This document shows, piece by piece, positions 1 through 13,071 of a stretch of DNA of 64,000 bases. The translations under genes and the position numbers were made by a program. Numbering within the stretch: position 1 is the first letter of the stretch; every line of letters starts with the position of its first letter. Source of the stretch: Mycoplasmoides alvi ATCC 29626 (GTDB taxonomy: Bacteria > Bacillota_I > Bacilli_A > Mycoplasmatales > Mycoplasmoidaceae); NCBI RefSeq assembly GCF_000701785.1, contig NZ_JNJU01000001.1, forward strand, positions 1 through 64,000, read 5' to 3'. The notes below the pieces were generated by a model. It was not told where the DNA came from. It searched no databases and saw nothing but the letters and a program-made list of their open reading frames with translations.

Positions 1-834
1 TCTGATGTTAAAAATAATATTGTTTTAATCAATGTTGAAAGTACAACATCTCCAAGTTCTGCTATTAATGTTGTCATGAACAATCAAAATACAAAACAAT
101 CTTTTTCACAAATTATTCCTTTTAAAGTTCTAATTAAAAATAAAAATCTTATTAATGATCCTAAAGATGAATCAAAGATAATTAGAAAATTAGATTTAGA
201 AATTCAATTTGATTTAACCAATGTTGATAAATCCTTAATTAATTGCTTGTTTATGAATTCTTCAATTAACAACAGTATTTATAAACAAATTCATGACAAA
301 TTTAGAACTTCATTAGCAAATTATTTTATGACTAACTTTTCAAGTGTTTTTAATTCTGAAATCCAAACTTTACTTTTTAATACAATAAATGATTTAGAAA
401 TCGATAATTTTGATGATGTTGCTGTTGAAAATCCTTCAACAAGTGTTAAACCTTCATTTTCTGTATCTATCAAATCAGCACCTACTTCTAAAGGTGATAT
501 TGGCATTGAGTTAACTAATTTAGATGTTAGTATAATATTAACAATTGTTGTGTCAACATTCATATTAATTGTTGGCATGTTCCAAGCGATTTTTCTAATT
601 CTTAAAAAGAGAAGAAAAGCCAATGAAACTCAACTTAATTTTATAAGACATAATAGTCCAAACTTAAAATTTTTAGAGAAGAACAAAGAAATAATTAAAG
701 GACCAACTATTAAATCTGCCAATAATTCTAATTTCATCATTAAATGAAATGTTACTACTATTCACAATAATAATAATAATAGTGATATGAATTCAAATAA
801 AAAAAAGCAATTGGAATCAAAAAAAATTCAATAA
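1..834 (+). CDS. membrane protein, C-terminal part (gene starts before the window)
   Basis: The frame is open from the first base and ends at TAA 832-834 when TGA at 745-747 is read as Trp. About 277 residues are visible. Most of the N-terminal part is polar, Ser/Asn/Lys rich and without cysteine clusters, as in mollicute surface proteins. One strongly hydrophobic segment (around nt 520-600) is followed by a KKRRK stop-transfer cluster, so the bulk is probably outside the cell with a short Asn-rich cytoplasmic tail. The tail holds a run of AAT codons. I do not recognise a family. It could be the end of an adhesin or of a cytadherence-type surface protein. The ATG at 76 is only an internal methionine and there is no reason to start there. 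Confidence 0.7.
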
Positions 835-1064
835 TAAATTGTTTTCTTCTTGATCAAAATTTAAATCAATTAACAATAAAAAATAAAATTAAATAGTTTT
901 TTCTAAATTATAAACAAACTTATATTTAGCAATTAGGATAATTTTAGATCATTTGTACTTTAATTTTTATTTAAACATTTAAAAACTTTAAACTATATTG
1001 ACTAAAGTTAAAATTATTAAAAATAATTTAAACTTATTCAAATATAATTTTATTTTTTTTCTTT

Positions 1065-1070
1065 TATAAT
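1065..1070 (+). promoter_or_regulatory. promoter -10 element of the pdh operon
   Basis: A perfect TATAAT lies 41 bases before the pdhA start, at the end of a 277-base AT-rich gap (835-1111) in which I see no other gene. No clear -35 hexamer is visible, which is usual in mollicutes. An AAGGAA ribosome binding site at 1100-1105 precedes the ATG. Confidence 0.6.
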
Positions 1071-1111
1071 TTACTTGATTGCATTTGTTTTATGATTTTA
1101 AGGAAGAGCCT

Positions 1112-2191
1112 ATGTCGATTCTTGTAAAAAGTAAATTTCCTGAAATGTTGTTTCAGGTTTTAGATAAAAATGGTAATTTTATTGATCCTAATTATAAATC
1201 TCAATTAAGTGTTGATAAAGTAATTGAAGCATATTATTGAATGAATGTTAGTCGTGAGCGTGATAAAAAAATGCTTCTTTGGCAACGTACAGGTAAGATG
1301 TTAACATTTGCTCCATGCATGGGAGAAGAAGCGTTGCAAATGGGAACATCTTTGGCTATGCGACAAGGAGATTGGTTGTTGCCAGCTTTTCGTTCTGATT
1401 GTATGTTAGCGCATAGAAATGTTCCATTACATAAAATCTTCCTATATTGGTCTGGGAATGAAAAAGGCAGTGCATTTGATACTAGTTTAAATATTCTTCC
1501 AGTAAACATAACAATTGGTGCACAAATTTCTCATGCAGCTGGTATTGGTTATGCTTTAAAAACAAAAGGTTTAAAAAATGCAGCTGTAACATTTATAGGT
1601 GATGGTGGAACAGCTGAGGGTGAATTTTATGAAGCAATTAATATGGCTGCAATTCATAAATGAAATTCTTTATTTTGCATAAATAACAATCAATTTGCTA
1701 TTTCCACAAGAACAAAAAATGAATCTGCAGTAAAAGATTTATCATTAAAAGCAATTGCATTTGATATTCCTCGTGTTCGTGTTGATGGTAATGATCTATT
1801 TGCTTCATATGATGCAGCACTTGATGCTTTGACTTATGTTCGTAATGGTTTTGGTCCAGTTTTAATTGAATTTGTAACTTTCAGACAAGGACCACACACT
1901 ACATCTGATGATCCAACTATTTATCGAAGTCAACAAGAAGTGGATGAAGCACTTCAATACGACCCAATTGATCGTGTTCATAAATGATTAGTTAACAATA
2001 ATCATTGAGATGAACAAAAAGAAAGTGAAATGAAAAATAAAATTCAAAATTTAATTGAATCAGAGTTTGCTATTGCACAAGAAAATATGCATTCTACTGT
2101 TGATGATGTTTTTGACCATCAATATGGAGAAATGTATGATGACTTGAATGAACAAAAAATGATTGCAAAACATTATTTTGGTAATAAGTAA
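1112..2191 (+). CDS. pdhA: pyruvate dehydrogenase E1 component, alpha subunit
   Basis: E1 alpha decarboxylates pyruvate with thiamine diphosphate and transfers the acetyl group to the lipoyl arm of E2. The protein has 359 residues, normal for the family. It starts at ATG 1112 after AAGGAA and reads through several TGA codons as Trp. The thiamine-binding motif starts at GDGGTAEGEFYEAINMAA (around residue 169) and continues to INNNQFAIS. The phosphorylation-loop region 'TTSDDPT' is also present. It is the first gene of pdhA-pdhB-pdhC-pdhD-lplA, 25 bases before pdhB, and expressed from the promoter at 1065-1070. Recognition is confident from motifs, length and context. Confidence 0.95.
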
Positions 2192-2216
2192 GAAAGTGTG
2201 TTATTAAGGTATAAAT

Positions 2217-3200
2217 ATGAGTAAAACAATTACAGTTAATAATATTGAAGCATTGAATAATGCAATGGACCTTGCACTAGCTAATGATTCAAGTGTTGTA
2301 CTTTATGGTCAAGATACAGGTTTTGAGGGCGGTGTTTTCCGCGCTACTAAAGGTTTACAAGCTAAATATGGAGAAACTCGTGTTTGAGATGCACCAATTG
2401 CAGAGGCTTCTATTGTTGGTTCAGCAATTGGAGCTTCACTTGCTGGTTTAAAGCCAATTGTTGAAATTCAATTTTCAGGATTTAGTTTTCCAGGAATGAT
2501 GCAATTATTTACACATGCTGCAAGATATCGTAATCGTACAAGAGGAATGCGCAATGTTCCAATTGTTGTAAGAATGCCAATGGGTGGTGGTGTAAGAGCA
2601 CTTGAACATCATAGTGAAACTTTAGAAACATTATATTCACACATTCCGGGTTTGAAAGTAGTAATGCCAGCTACTCCATATGATGTCAAAGGATTATTTT
2701 TGGCTGCTATTAATGATCCTGATCCAGTAATTTTCTTTGAACCAAAACGTGTTTATCGGGCATATAGACAAGAAATTCCTGAAGTTAGTTATACTGTTAA
2801 AATTGGTGAAGCTAATATTATTCAACCTGGTAGTGACATTACAATGGTTACTTATGGACCAAATGTAATTGATTGCTGAAATTTAATTAATTCACCTGAA
2901 ATTGCAAATAAATATTCAATTGAATTAATTGATTTAAGAACAATTAAACCATGAGATCAAAATATGGTTTTAAATTCAGTTTGCAAAACTGGTAGATTAA
3001 TTGTTGTTCATGAAGCTGCTAAATCATTTGGAATAGGTGCTGAAATTATTGCAACTGTTAATGATAAAATATTTAGTTATCTTAAAACCGCACCTAAGCG
3101 TGTGACAGGTTTTGATATTACTGTTCCATTAGCAAAAGGTGAACATATTCAATTTTCATTAGATCAACGAATTAAAGATGCATTAAATCAAATGAAATAA
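2217..3200 (+). CDS. pdhB: pyruvate dehydrogenase E1 component, beta subunit
   Basis: The beta subunit forms the E1 alpha2-beta2 heterotetramer with PdhA. The 327 residues match the usual length. Visible family features are 'GQDTGFEGGVFRATKGL' near the N-terminus, the 'APIAEASIVGSAIGASLAGLKPI' region (residues about 60-82), 'RMPMGGGVRALEHHSE' around residue 122, and a transketolase C-terminal domain with 'TYGPNVIDCW'. AAGG at 2207-2210 precedes ATG 2217. It lies between pdhA and pdhC in the same operon. Confidence 0.95.
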
Positions 3201-3233
3201 GTTTGTTATTAAAGATTAGTTGAGGTTATAAAA

Positions 3234-3773
3234 ATGTTTGAATTTAAATTTGCAGATATAGGTGAAGGCTTAGAAGAAGGTAAAGTGGCTAGTATTCTAG
3301 TTTCTGAAGGTCAAGCTATTAATGAAGGTGATTCATTATTTAGTGTGGAAACTGATAAGGTTACTACTGATATTCCTGCACCTGTTAGTGGTATTATCAC
3401 TAAGATTTTAGTTAGCAATGGTGAAGATATTCATGTAGGTCAAACACTTGCATATATTGATACTGAAAGCACCAACAATACTTTTGCTCCTGAAAAAAAG
3501 ATTTTAGATGTCAATAATTCATCTATTACTCCGATTGTTGAAGCACCAAAGGTTGTTTCAACATTTACTTCAGAACCCGCTCCAATTCCCACATTTAAAC
3601 CAACATTTACTCCTGTTTCTAATTCATCATTACAATCTACTAACAATTTTTCTTTGTCATCAACAACTACTAGTGAAAAACCTTCTCAATCTAATGAAAG
3701 TGCTTCAGTTGTTGGTGAAGTGAAAGTTTCTAATAAAATATTACCTCTTTTTGGTAGTCAAAAATTAATTTAG
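3234..3773 (+). CDS. pdhC: pyruvate dehydrogenase E2, lipoyl-domain part (pdhC 5' ORF)
   Basis: This ORF holds only the lipoyl domain and the linker of dihydrolipoyl acetyltransferase. The lipoyl domain covers residues 1-80, and the lipoyl-lysine sits in 'VETDKVTTDIPAP' at K42. A long Pro/Ser/Thr linker (about 85-160) follows, and then 'VGEVKVSNKILPLFG', where related E2 proteins run on into the E3-binding domain. Here TAG at 3771-3773 ends the frame after 179 residues, against 400-450 for a complete E2. The next ORF starts 4 bases later in another frame with the E3-binding domain. Either E2 is made as two chains or a small indel has split it: removing one base between 3765 and 3771 would fuse the two. 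LplA, encoded downstream, probably lipoylates K42. Confidence 0.85.
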   Translation: MFEFKFADIGEGLEEGKVASILVSEGQAINEGDSLFSVETDKVTTDIPAPVSGIITKILVSNGEDIHVGQTLAYIDTESTNNTFAPEKKILDVNNSSITPIVEAPKVVSTFTSEPAPIPTFKPTFTPVSNSSLQSTNNFSLSSTTTSEKPSQSNESASVVGEVKVSNKILPLFGSQKLI

Positions 3774-3777
3774 ATTT

Positions 3778-6017
<2,240 letters not shown>

Positions 6018-6033
6018 CTTAAGATAGTATATT

Positions 6034-7041
6034 ATGTCATGAATTTTGACAACTGACTCAACTGACCCATATGTTAATGCAGCTACTGAAGAATATTTAT
6101 TAAAAAAATTTGATTCACATGATGAATTAATTATTTATTTATGAAGAAATGACAATACTATTGTAATTGGTCGTAATCAAAACCCTTTGAAAGAAATTAA
6201 TTTAGGATTAGTTCAAAACGATAAAGTTAATTTATTTCGCCGCTTTTCTGGAGGCGGCACTGTTTATCATGATTTAGGTAATTTAAATTATACTTTTATA
6301 CATAAAACAAGTATTAATCAGCCAAATAATTATTTTAAATTGGTTCAACCTATAATTAATTTTTTAAATTCAATTGGGGTTAAAGCTGAGTTTAAAGGCC
6401 GTAATGATTTAGAAATTGATGGCAAAAAAATTAGTGGTAATGCACAATATCTTTATCAAGATAAGTTATTGCATCATGGAACTTTGTTATTTCAATTAAA
6501 TTCAAATAAATTAGCAAAGTACTTAAATGTAGATTTAGCCAAAATTGAAGCTAAAGGAATTGATTCTGTTCGCAAAAGAATAACGAATATTTACGAACAT
6601 TTACCTAACAAAAATGAGTGATCAATTGATAGATTTGTTAAAGAATGTACAAATTGGTTTATTCAAAAAGATCAAGCCAAATTGATTGAATTAGATGATG
6701 AAGCTAAACAATTTATATTTGATCGCGCAAAAAATCATTTTGCAACTTGGGAATGAAATTATGGTAACATTGATGAGTCTACATTTTTAAACAAAAAACG
6801 TTTTTCTAGTGGAACTGTTGAAATTTATTTAAAAATTAAAAATGGCTTTATTGAAGATATTAAATTTATTGGTGATTTTTTAAGTATTAAAGATGTATCT
6901 GAGTTGCAAGATCAGTTAAAAAATCACAAATACGAACTAAGTGAAGTTAAAGAAATTTTTAATTCAACAAATTTAAGTGATTATTTTGGTCAAATTAGTT
7001 CTTTAGAATTATTAGATTTATTATTTAATAATGGTAAATAA
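6034..7041 (+). CDS. lplA: lipoate-protein ligase A
   Basis: LplA activates lipoate with ATP and attaches it to the E2 lysine. The 335-residue protein has the family motif 'RRFSGGGTVYHDLGNLNYTF' near residue 70, and 'GRNDLEIDGKKISGNAQY', which contains the lysine-binding KxSG. The C-terminal accessory domain is present (about 250-335). ATG 6034 is followed by a TGA-encoded Trp (MSWILTTDST). Its place after pdhD, 16 bases away, suits a lipoylation role for the PDH complex encoded just upstream. Confidence 0.93.
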
Positions 7042-7101
7042 ATGTTTTTATGATTTTTTGTGTTTTAGTTTCATAATCAAGTAAATTATAAAAATTTAAA
7101 T

Positions 7102-7145
7102 AAACCTAAATTTGTTAAATATTAATCTAGATTCTTTTTAGGTTT
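7102..7145 (+). terminator. possible terminator hairpin after lplA
   Basis: AAACCTAAA (7102-7110) can pair over 9 bp with TTTAGGTTT (7137-7145), followed by the T-rich TTATATTTT. The 26-base loop is large, which lowers confidence. It may end the pdh-lplA transcript. It sits 6 bases before the TTG start of the glycosyltransferase gene, so it could also affect that gene's translation. Confidence 0.4.
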
Positions 7146-7151
7146 TATATT

Positions 7152-8462
7152 TTGACAAATACAATAAACACATTATTTATAATATCAATTGTTTTTTCTC
7201 TTCTTTCTTTTGTCTTTAATTTTTTTGAATATTTTTTAGCTTTAATAGGAATTTTTAAAAAAAGAGCTATTTCATTAAGAAAAATCGATTTCTTGCCTAA
7301 TAAAAAAATTGCTGTTTTAATTGCTGCTAGAAATGAAGAAAATGTAATTAAAGATATTGTTAATTCACTTTTAAATCAAACTTATAATAAAAATTTTTTT
7401 CACATATATCTTGTTGCTGATAATTGTACTGATAATACTGCAAAAATAGTTCAAAAGATTGCTAAAAAATTTCCAAATCGTATTACAGTTTTGGAAAGAT
7501 TTAATGACAAATATAGGGGAGCAAATTTTGCAATTCAATATGCAATTAAATATATTAGAAAATTTATTAATATTTATGATGCTTATTGTTATTTTGATTC
7601 TGATAATATTGTTGATAAACATTGATTAAAAGAAGTTGTTTTGCAGTTAAATAAAGGATATGATGTAGTTACTTCATATCGTAATTCTATTAATTTTAAA
7701 GATAATTGAATTAGTGCAAGTTATGCAATTCAATTTATCAAAGAGTCAAATTATATAAATGCTTCTAGGAATAGATTTAATATGACTAGTTGAATTAATG
7801 GAACTGGTTTTTGTTTTAGTGAAAAGGTTTTACAAATGTCAAATGATTGAGACTTTAATACTCTGTCACATGACATTGAATTTACTCAATTTTTATCTAT
7901 TAATAATATTAAATGCGGTTATGCAAATGATGCAATTATTTATGATGAACAACCAATTAAATTTAAAGATTCATATGCTCAAAGATTACGTTGATCTAAA
8001 GGTTTTTTTCAAGTATTTAAGTTATATTCTTTTAAAGAAGTTAAACAATTATTTTTGTTTTGAAAAAAAGAAAATAAAAATATTAAATCTATTTATGCTA
8101 ATTTAGCCTTAATTTTTCCACAAGTATTTTTGTTTTTAACTAGTCTATTTTTATATGTTTTAATCTCAATTTTATTATCATGTGTTTCAAATAATGAATT
8201 ATGTAAATTGATTATTATTCCATGAATGTTTTGAATTTACACACCAATTGCTATTTTTTCAGGTTTATATTTAACATTTCTAGTATTTGCATTAGCGGTT
8301 GTTATTCAAGAAAAAAAACGAATTGATTGCAAATTGTATAAAGGAATTATATATGCTTTTATGTATCCTTTTTTTATGTTTACTTATGTTCCTATAAGTA
8401 TTATTTGTATTTTTTCAAAAAAAGTTTCAGTCAATCCGATAAAGCGGAAAACAAGAATTTAA
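7152..8462 (+). CDS. membrane glycosyltransferase, family 2
   Basis: This family 2 glycosyltransferase has 436 residues. An N-terminal hydrophobic segment (about 5-35) is followed by the GT-A domain: 'KIAVLIAARNEENVI' near residue 50, the acidic 'YFDSDN' (DxD type), and 'QRLRWSKG', the Q/RxxRW motif of processive synthases and N-acetylglucosaminyltransferases. Several transmembrane segments fill residues about 315-425. The architecture resembles bacterial polysaccharide or glycolipid synthases working at the cytoplasmic face of the membrane. The sugar and acceptor cannot be read from sequence. The start is TTG at 7152: an in-frame TAG at 7128-7130 excludes a longer form and no ATG lies before the catalytic domain. 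No Shine-Dalgarno is seen. Confidence 0.82.
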
Positions 8463-8790
8463 GCATTTTTAAAAATAGTTTAAAATATTAAAAAAATCTA
8501 TCAAATCATCTTGTAAAAATTTTGCAAATATATTTGATGAATCAAAAAAAATTAATCATTATGTTGTTAGAAAATAAACTAAAATTTTTGTAAATAATTT
8601 TTTTATTTTAAGCAAATATTAAATGTATAAAAATTTTTGAAACGCAATCGCCAAAACTTAATTTGGTTATGTGTTTTTTTGTTTTTAAGAGATACTTTAA
8701 ATGTATTTTATTTAAATGGTGATATAATAACACATAGTTTTTACATCATAAACACAAATTTAAAATGATATTTCTAGGAAATTTTTAAAT
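8463..8790 (+). promoter_or_regulatory. intergenic region with the tsf promoter
   Basis: This 328-base AT-rich gap holds no ORF or RNA gene that I can support. A perfect TATAAT at 8723-8728, 63 bases before the tsf ATG, is the likely -10 element of the tsf-polC operon. AGGAA at 8776-8780 is the ribosome binding site. An imperfect inverted repeat (CCAAAACTTAATTTGG, around 8651-8670) is too weak to call a terminator. Confidence 0.55.
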
Positions 8791-9708
8791 ATGGCTAGCC
8801 AAACTGATTTGATAAAGCAATTAAGGGTAATGACTCAAGCCGGATTCATGGATTGCAAAAAAGCTCTAGATAACACAAATAATGATTTAGATTTAGCAGT
8901 TAAATGATTACGCGAAAATGGAATAGCAAAAGCAGCTAAAAAAGTTGATAGTGTTGCTGCAGAAGGTATTATTGCTATTCACGCTAACGATGAAAAAGCA
9001 TTAATGGTTGAAATTAACTCACAAACAGATTTTGTATCTAAAAATGAATTGTTTTTAGAATATGTTAATAATTTAACTGACTCTCTATTTGCTACTAGTT
9101 CAAGTGATGTTAAAGAAGCAAAATCTTTAAAATTAAAAACAGGTAAAACTATTGATGAAACACAAGTTGAATTAACAGCAACTATTGGCGAAAAGATTTC
9201 TTTACGTAGAATTGAAAATATTAGCGTGAATTCTACCAATGAATCTATTGGAACTTATTTACATGCTAATAAAAGAATTGGGGTAATTATCGTAACATCT
9301 AAGAGTGAAAATAATGATGTTATTAAGCATTTAGCAATGCATATCGCAGCTAATAATCCTAAATTTATAAACAAAGATAATGTTGATTCAATTTGACTTC
9401 AAAGTGAAAAAGAGTTAATAGAAACACAAGTTCAAGCAGATGATGCAGTAAAAGAAAAAATTAATAAAGCTCCTGAAAATAAAAAACATGATTTATTAAA
9501 AACAATTATTGAAGGTAGAGTTAACAAACTTTTAGTTGAATCCTGTTTGGAATCACAACCATATTTAATTGATAGTTCTAAAAAAGTTGGTGAAATTTTA
9601 AAAGAGTTGAATTTATCTGTAAAAAAATTTGTTCGTTTTGAAGTTGGCGAAGGAATTGATAAAAAAATTAGTAATTTTGCTGAAGAAGTACAATCTCAAA
9701 TGAAATAA
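8791..9708 (+). CDS. tsf: translation elongation factor Ts
   Basis: EF-Ts is the GDP/GTP exchange factor for EF-Tu. The 305-residue protein begins with the UBA-like domain ('DLIKQLRVMTQAGFMDCKKA') and has the signature 'VEINSQTDFVSKNE' near residue 73, which contains the TDFV core that contacts EF-Tu. The C-terminal dimerisation domain is complete. It starts at ATG 8791 after AGGAA and is first in the tsf-pyrH-frr-uppS-cdsA-dxr-rseP-polC cluster. The usual upstream partner rpsB is not here; a glycosyltransferase occupies that place. Confidence 0.96.
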
Positions 9709-9746
9709 TGTTTTTACATAAATAAATTGTTTTGCAGATCTAAATT

Positions 9747-10469
9747 ATGAATAAGACAAAAAAAATTCGCATTTTGATAAAAATTAGTGGAAGTTCTTTG
9801 CAAAATCAGCAAAATACTGATGCATTTTCTTTAGATAAGTTAACTAATTTATGTAAGCAAGTAAAAACATTGCATTCTCAGTATGAAATTGGAATTGTTG
9901 TTGGTGGTGGCAATATTTGAAGAGGCAGGGTTTCTAAGGATATGAAGATGGACCAAAGACGTTCAGATTATGTTGGAATGCTTGCTACAATTATTAATGC
10001 TTCATTAATTGATACTCAACTAAATGCTTATAATGTCAAAAGTTGTGTGCTATCAGCAATTCCTTGCCCTCATTTAGCAGATTTAATAACACCTACCAAT
10101 ATTGATCAAGCATTTGAAAATGATAAAGTTGTTATTTTTGCTGGTGGAATTGGTTCACCATTTTTTACAACTGACACAGGTGCTGCATTACGGGCTATTG
10201 AAATTGGAGCTAAAATAATTTTAGTTGGTAAAGATGGCGTAGATGGTGTGTATGATTCTGATCCTAAAAAAAATCCAAAAGCTAAATTTTATTCCAAATT
10301 AACATTTAAAGAAGCTATTGATCAAAAATTATCAATTATGGATTTAACTTCTTTTACAATGTGCCAAGAAAATGATATAAAATTAATAATTTTTAATATT
10401 GAAAAACCTAATGCAATTGTTAATGCTATTGATGGCAAAATTAAATGTTCAGTTGTTTCATCTAAGTAA
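9747..10469 (+). CDS. pyrH: uridylate kinase
   Basis: UMP kinase of the amino acid kinase fold converts UMP to UDP. The 240 residues match the family length. 'GIVVGGGNIWRG' and 'DQRRSDYVGMLATIINA' are diagnostic, and 'FAGGIGSPFFTTDTGAALRA' and 'VDGVYDSDPKKNPKAKFY' are the later conserved blocks. The first phosphate-binding loop reads KISGSSL rather than the usual KLSGEAL. It lies 38 bases after tsf and 14 before frr. Confidence 0.95.
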
Positions 10470-10483
10470 AGAAATGAGATCTT

Positions 10484-11035
10484 ATGGAATTAAAAAAATA
10501 TGAATTAATGTTCAATGATTTAGCATCTAAAAAGATTGATTGATTAAAATCTGAGTTACAAAAAATTCGTTCAGGTAGAGCAATGCCAAATATGTTTGAT
10601 AATATTAAAGCTGAATATTATGGTGAAATGACTCCTATAAATCAAATGGCCCAAATTCAAATTCCTGAACCAAGAGAAATAATTATAAAACCATATGATC
10701 GAAGTAGTATTAATTCAATTCAAACAGCTTTAAATAAACCAGAATTGCACTTAAATTCACAAATTGATGGAGATAAGATTCGTATCAAGTTACCACAACT
10801 CACAGAAGAAAATCGAAAAGAATATGTTAAGCATGCTAAACAAATTGGAGAAAAAGCTAAACAAGAAATTCGCTTAGTTCGTCGAGATGTTTTGCAAAAA
10901 ATTAAGCAAGACAAACATGAAGATGAAGATTTTGTTAGATTTTTAGAAGAAGAAGTGGAAAAATTTACAAAAAAATTTAATAATGAATTAGATTCAATTC
11001 TTCAAGCTAAAGAAAAAGAACTTACAACAATTTAG
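10484..11035 (+). CDS. frr: ribosome recycling factor
   Basis: RRF splits the post-termination ribosome together with EF-G. The 183 residues are typical. The conserved start of the three-helix bundle ('LQKIRSGRAMPNMFD', residues about 25-40) and 'EEDFVRFLEEEVEKFT'-like C-terminal helices are visible. The second domain runs from 'YGEMTPINQMAQIQIPEPRE'. ATG 10484 follows GAGATC weakly. One TGA codes Trp at residue 20. It keeps the classic place between pyrH and uppS. Confidence 0.95.
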
Positions 11036-11052
11036 GTATTAATGTTATTTTA

Positions 11053-11748
11053 ATGGCACCTGATCACATTGCATTTATCATGGATGGTAATGGTAGATGA
11101 GCAAAATCTAGAAATAAAGAACGAACAGCAGGTCACTCTGAAGGGGCAAAACGTTTAAGAGAAATTATTGAATTTGCAGTAAAAAACAATTTTAAACATA
11201 TTTCTTTTTTTGCTTTTGGTCTTGATAATTGAAAACGTCCTAAAGCCGAGGTTTATTTTATTTGAAATGCAGTAAAAAAAGTTTTAACTAAAAAATCAAT
11301 TCAATGGCTTATGGATAATAATGTTAGATTTAGATGAATTGGTTTTTTAGATAATGCAATACCAAAAAACATAAGTAAAATCTTATTAGAAACCATGGAA
11401 TTAACATCTAAAAATACTAGAACATCAATTAATTTATTTATGAATTATAGTGGTAGAGCTGATATTATTAATGCAGCAAAATCTTTTACTCGTAATGAAA
11501 AAATTTCTGAAAATACTTTTAATAGTAAATTGCTAACTTCAGGAATACCTGATGTTGATTTGTTAATTAGAACTAGTGGTGAACAAAGAATTAGTAACTT
11601 TATGCTTTGGCAAATTAGTTATGCAGAGTTAATTTTTTATGAGCTAAATTGACCTGATTTTACTATTGAACATTTAATTAAATGTATAGATATTTTTAAC
11701 AAAAGGCAACGACGCTTTGGAGGTTTAAATGAAAATGAATCTCATTAA
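11053..11748 (+). CDS. uppS: undecaprenyl (polyprenyl) diphosphate synthase
   Basis: This cis-prenyltransferase extends farnesyl diphosphate with isopentenyl diphosphate to a long polyprenyl carrier. It has 231 residues. 'DHIAFIMDGNGRWAKSRN' contains the catalytic Asp and the diphosphate-binding NGRW. 'FFAFGLDNWKRP' corresponds to the usual F.FS.EN..RP with Gly and Asp replacing Ser and Glu. 'GIPDVDLLIRTSGEQRISNF' is the C-terminal signature. Trp residues are mostly TGA. The organism has no visible cell-wall genes here, so the carrier more likely serves glycan or glycolipid assembly. The last 20 bases overlap the start of cdsA. Confidence 0.93.
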
Positions 11749-13063
11749 ATCAAGACCACAATCGCGTTTAATTATTTCAATATTTCTAATATTATATTTT
11801 ATTTTTTTACTAGTTTTTTCTGCTTTAGGTGATAGTTTTAATCATTGATCTCCATGATCTCCAACAGTTAACACTTCAGATCCAGCTTATTTTGTATCCA
11901 ATGAACTTTCAACAACTAGTATATCTTTCCTAGATACATATGAGCATGCATCTATTAGATTTGCAATGTCATTTATTGTTATTTTTTTACTTTCATTTTT
12001 ATGTTATTTTTTTGCAAAAGAATTAAATGGCTTAATTTTTAAGCATAAAAAATTAACTTTCTATATCATGTTAAGTCTTTTTATTTTTGTTTTTTTCTTT
12101 ATTTCACTTTTTTACATGGTGCCAATATATTTTTTTAATAGCTATATTTCCTTTGATGATTTTAGTTCATTCAATAATGGTGGATCTCCACGATATTCTT
12201 TATTTTTAGGCAATGATAGAAATATAAATATTCCATCATTTTCTTTTGGTTTTTTACAAATTTATGATGGAAAAACATTTGCTTTATTTGGCTTATTAGT
12301 ATCTTCTTTATTTGGCTTATTATTAATATTAATTGTTGATTTGTTAATGTTATATTACTATCGTCTTTTTAATAAAAAAAATTGTTTCTCTATTTTAATA
12401 ATACATCTAATTACAATGTTTGGTTTGTTAACAGGATCTTACATATTAATTATTCGTGGATGAACAACCTTGCTGTTTATATGTTCTATTTCTGTTTTTA
12501 CTGATACGTATTCATATTTTTTCGGAAAAAAATTTGGTCGCAATCAATTAATTGCGAATATTAGTCCCAATAAAACTTGAGCAGGAGCAATTTATGGAGT
12601 TGTTTTTACTACTGGCTCAGTTATTTTAATTTTATTATTGTATGCAATACCAACATTTCAATCAACCCCAAAAATTAATATGATAACCCCTCCCCTTGCA
12701 TATGATTTAGCACCTCAAAAATATGATCCAAATAATTTAATAACCAATCTTTTTATAATTAGTTTTATAATTTCAGGTTCAACATTTAAAGTATATTGAT
12801 GAATTGCAACAATTATGATTGTTTTATTTTTATCAATTATTTCAATTATTGGTGATTTAATATTTAGTTACATTAAGCGCAAATATTCTATTAAAGATTA
12901 TGGACATATTTTAGGTAAACATGGAGGTTTTTTGGATCGTTATGATTCCATGGCAATGATTTTATTTTCTTACATGGTTTATTTATTGTTAGTGTTTATT
13001 ATTTCTGGTCGTTCTTTATTAGAACCAAATTCTTATGTTTCTAATATTGAATTTAATTTTTAA
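11729..13063 (+). CDS. cdsA: phosphatidate cytidylyltransferase (CDP-diglyceride synthase)
   Basis: CdsA makes CDP-diacylglycerol from CTP and phosphatidate in the membrane, the precursor of phosphatidylglycerol and cardiolipin. The 444-residue protein is longer than the usual 260-300 because of loops and extra membrane segments in the N-terminal half. The C-terminal signature is clear: 'SIIGDLIFSYIKRKYSIKDY' followed by GHILGKHGGFLDRYDS, and an earlier 'FTDTYSYFFGKKFGRNQL' plus 'ISPNKTWAG'. ATG 11729 is preferred over ATG 11735 because GGAGG (11719-11723) lies 5 bases before it. It overlaps the uppS end by 20 bases and precedes dxr by 8. Confidence 0.93.
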
Positions 13064-13071
13064 TAGTAAAT

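Noticed and set aside
762-783. AAT repeat near the first gene as a promoter-spacing phase switch
   Set aside because: It lies within the coding frame (Asn run before TAA 832) and not between promoter elements of a gene.
1234-1509. Minus-strand open frame of 91 codons opposite pdhA
   Set aside because: It is the antisense shadow of a clear gene, with no family signature or start signals. The same holds for open frames opposite pdhC, rpoB, rpoC, sufB and the lipoproteins.
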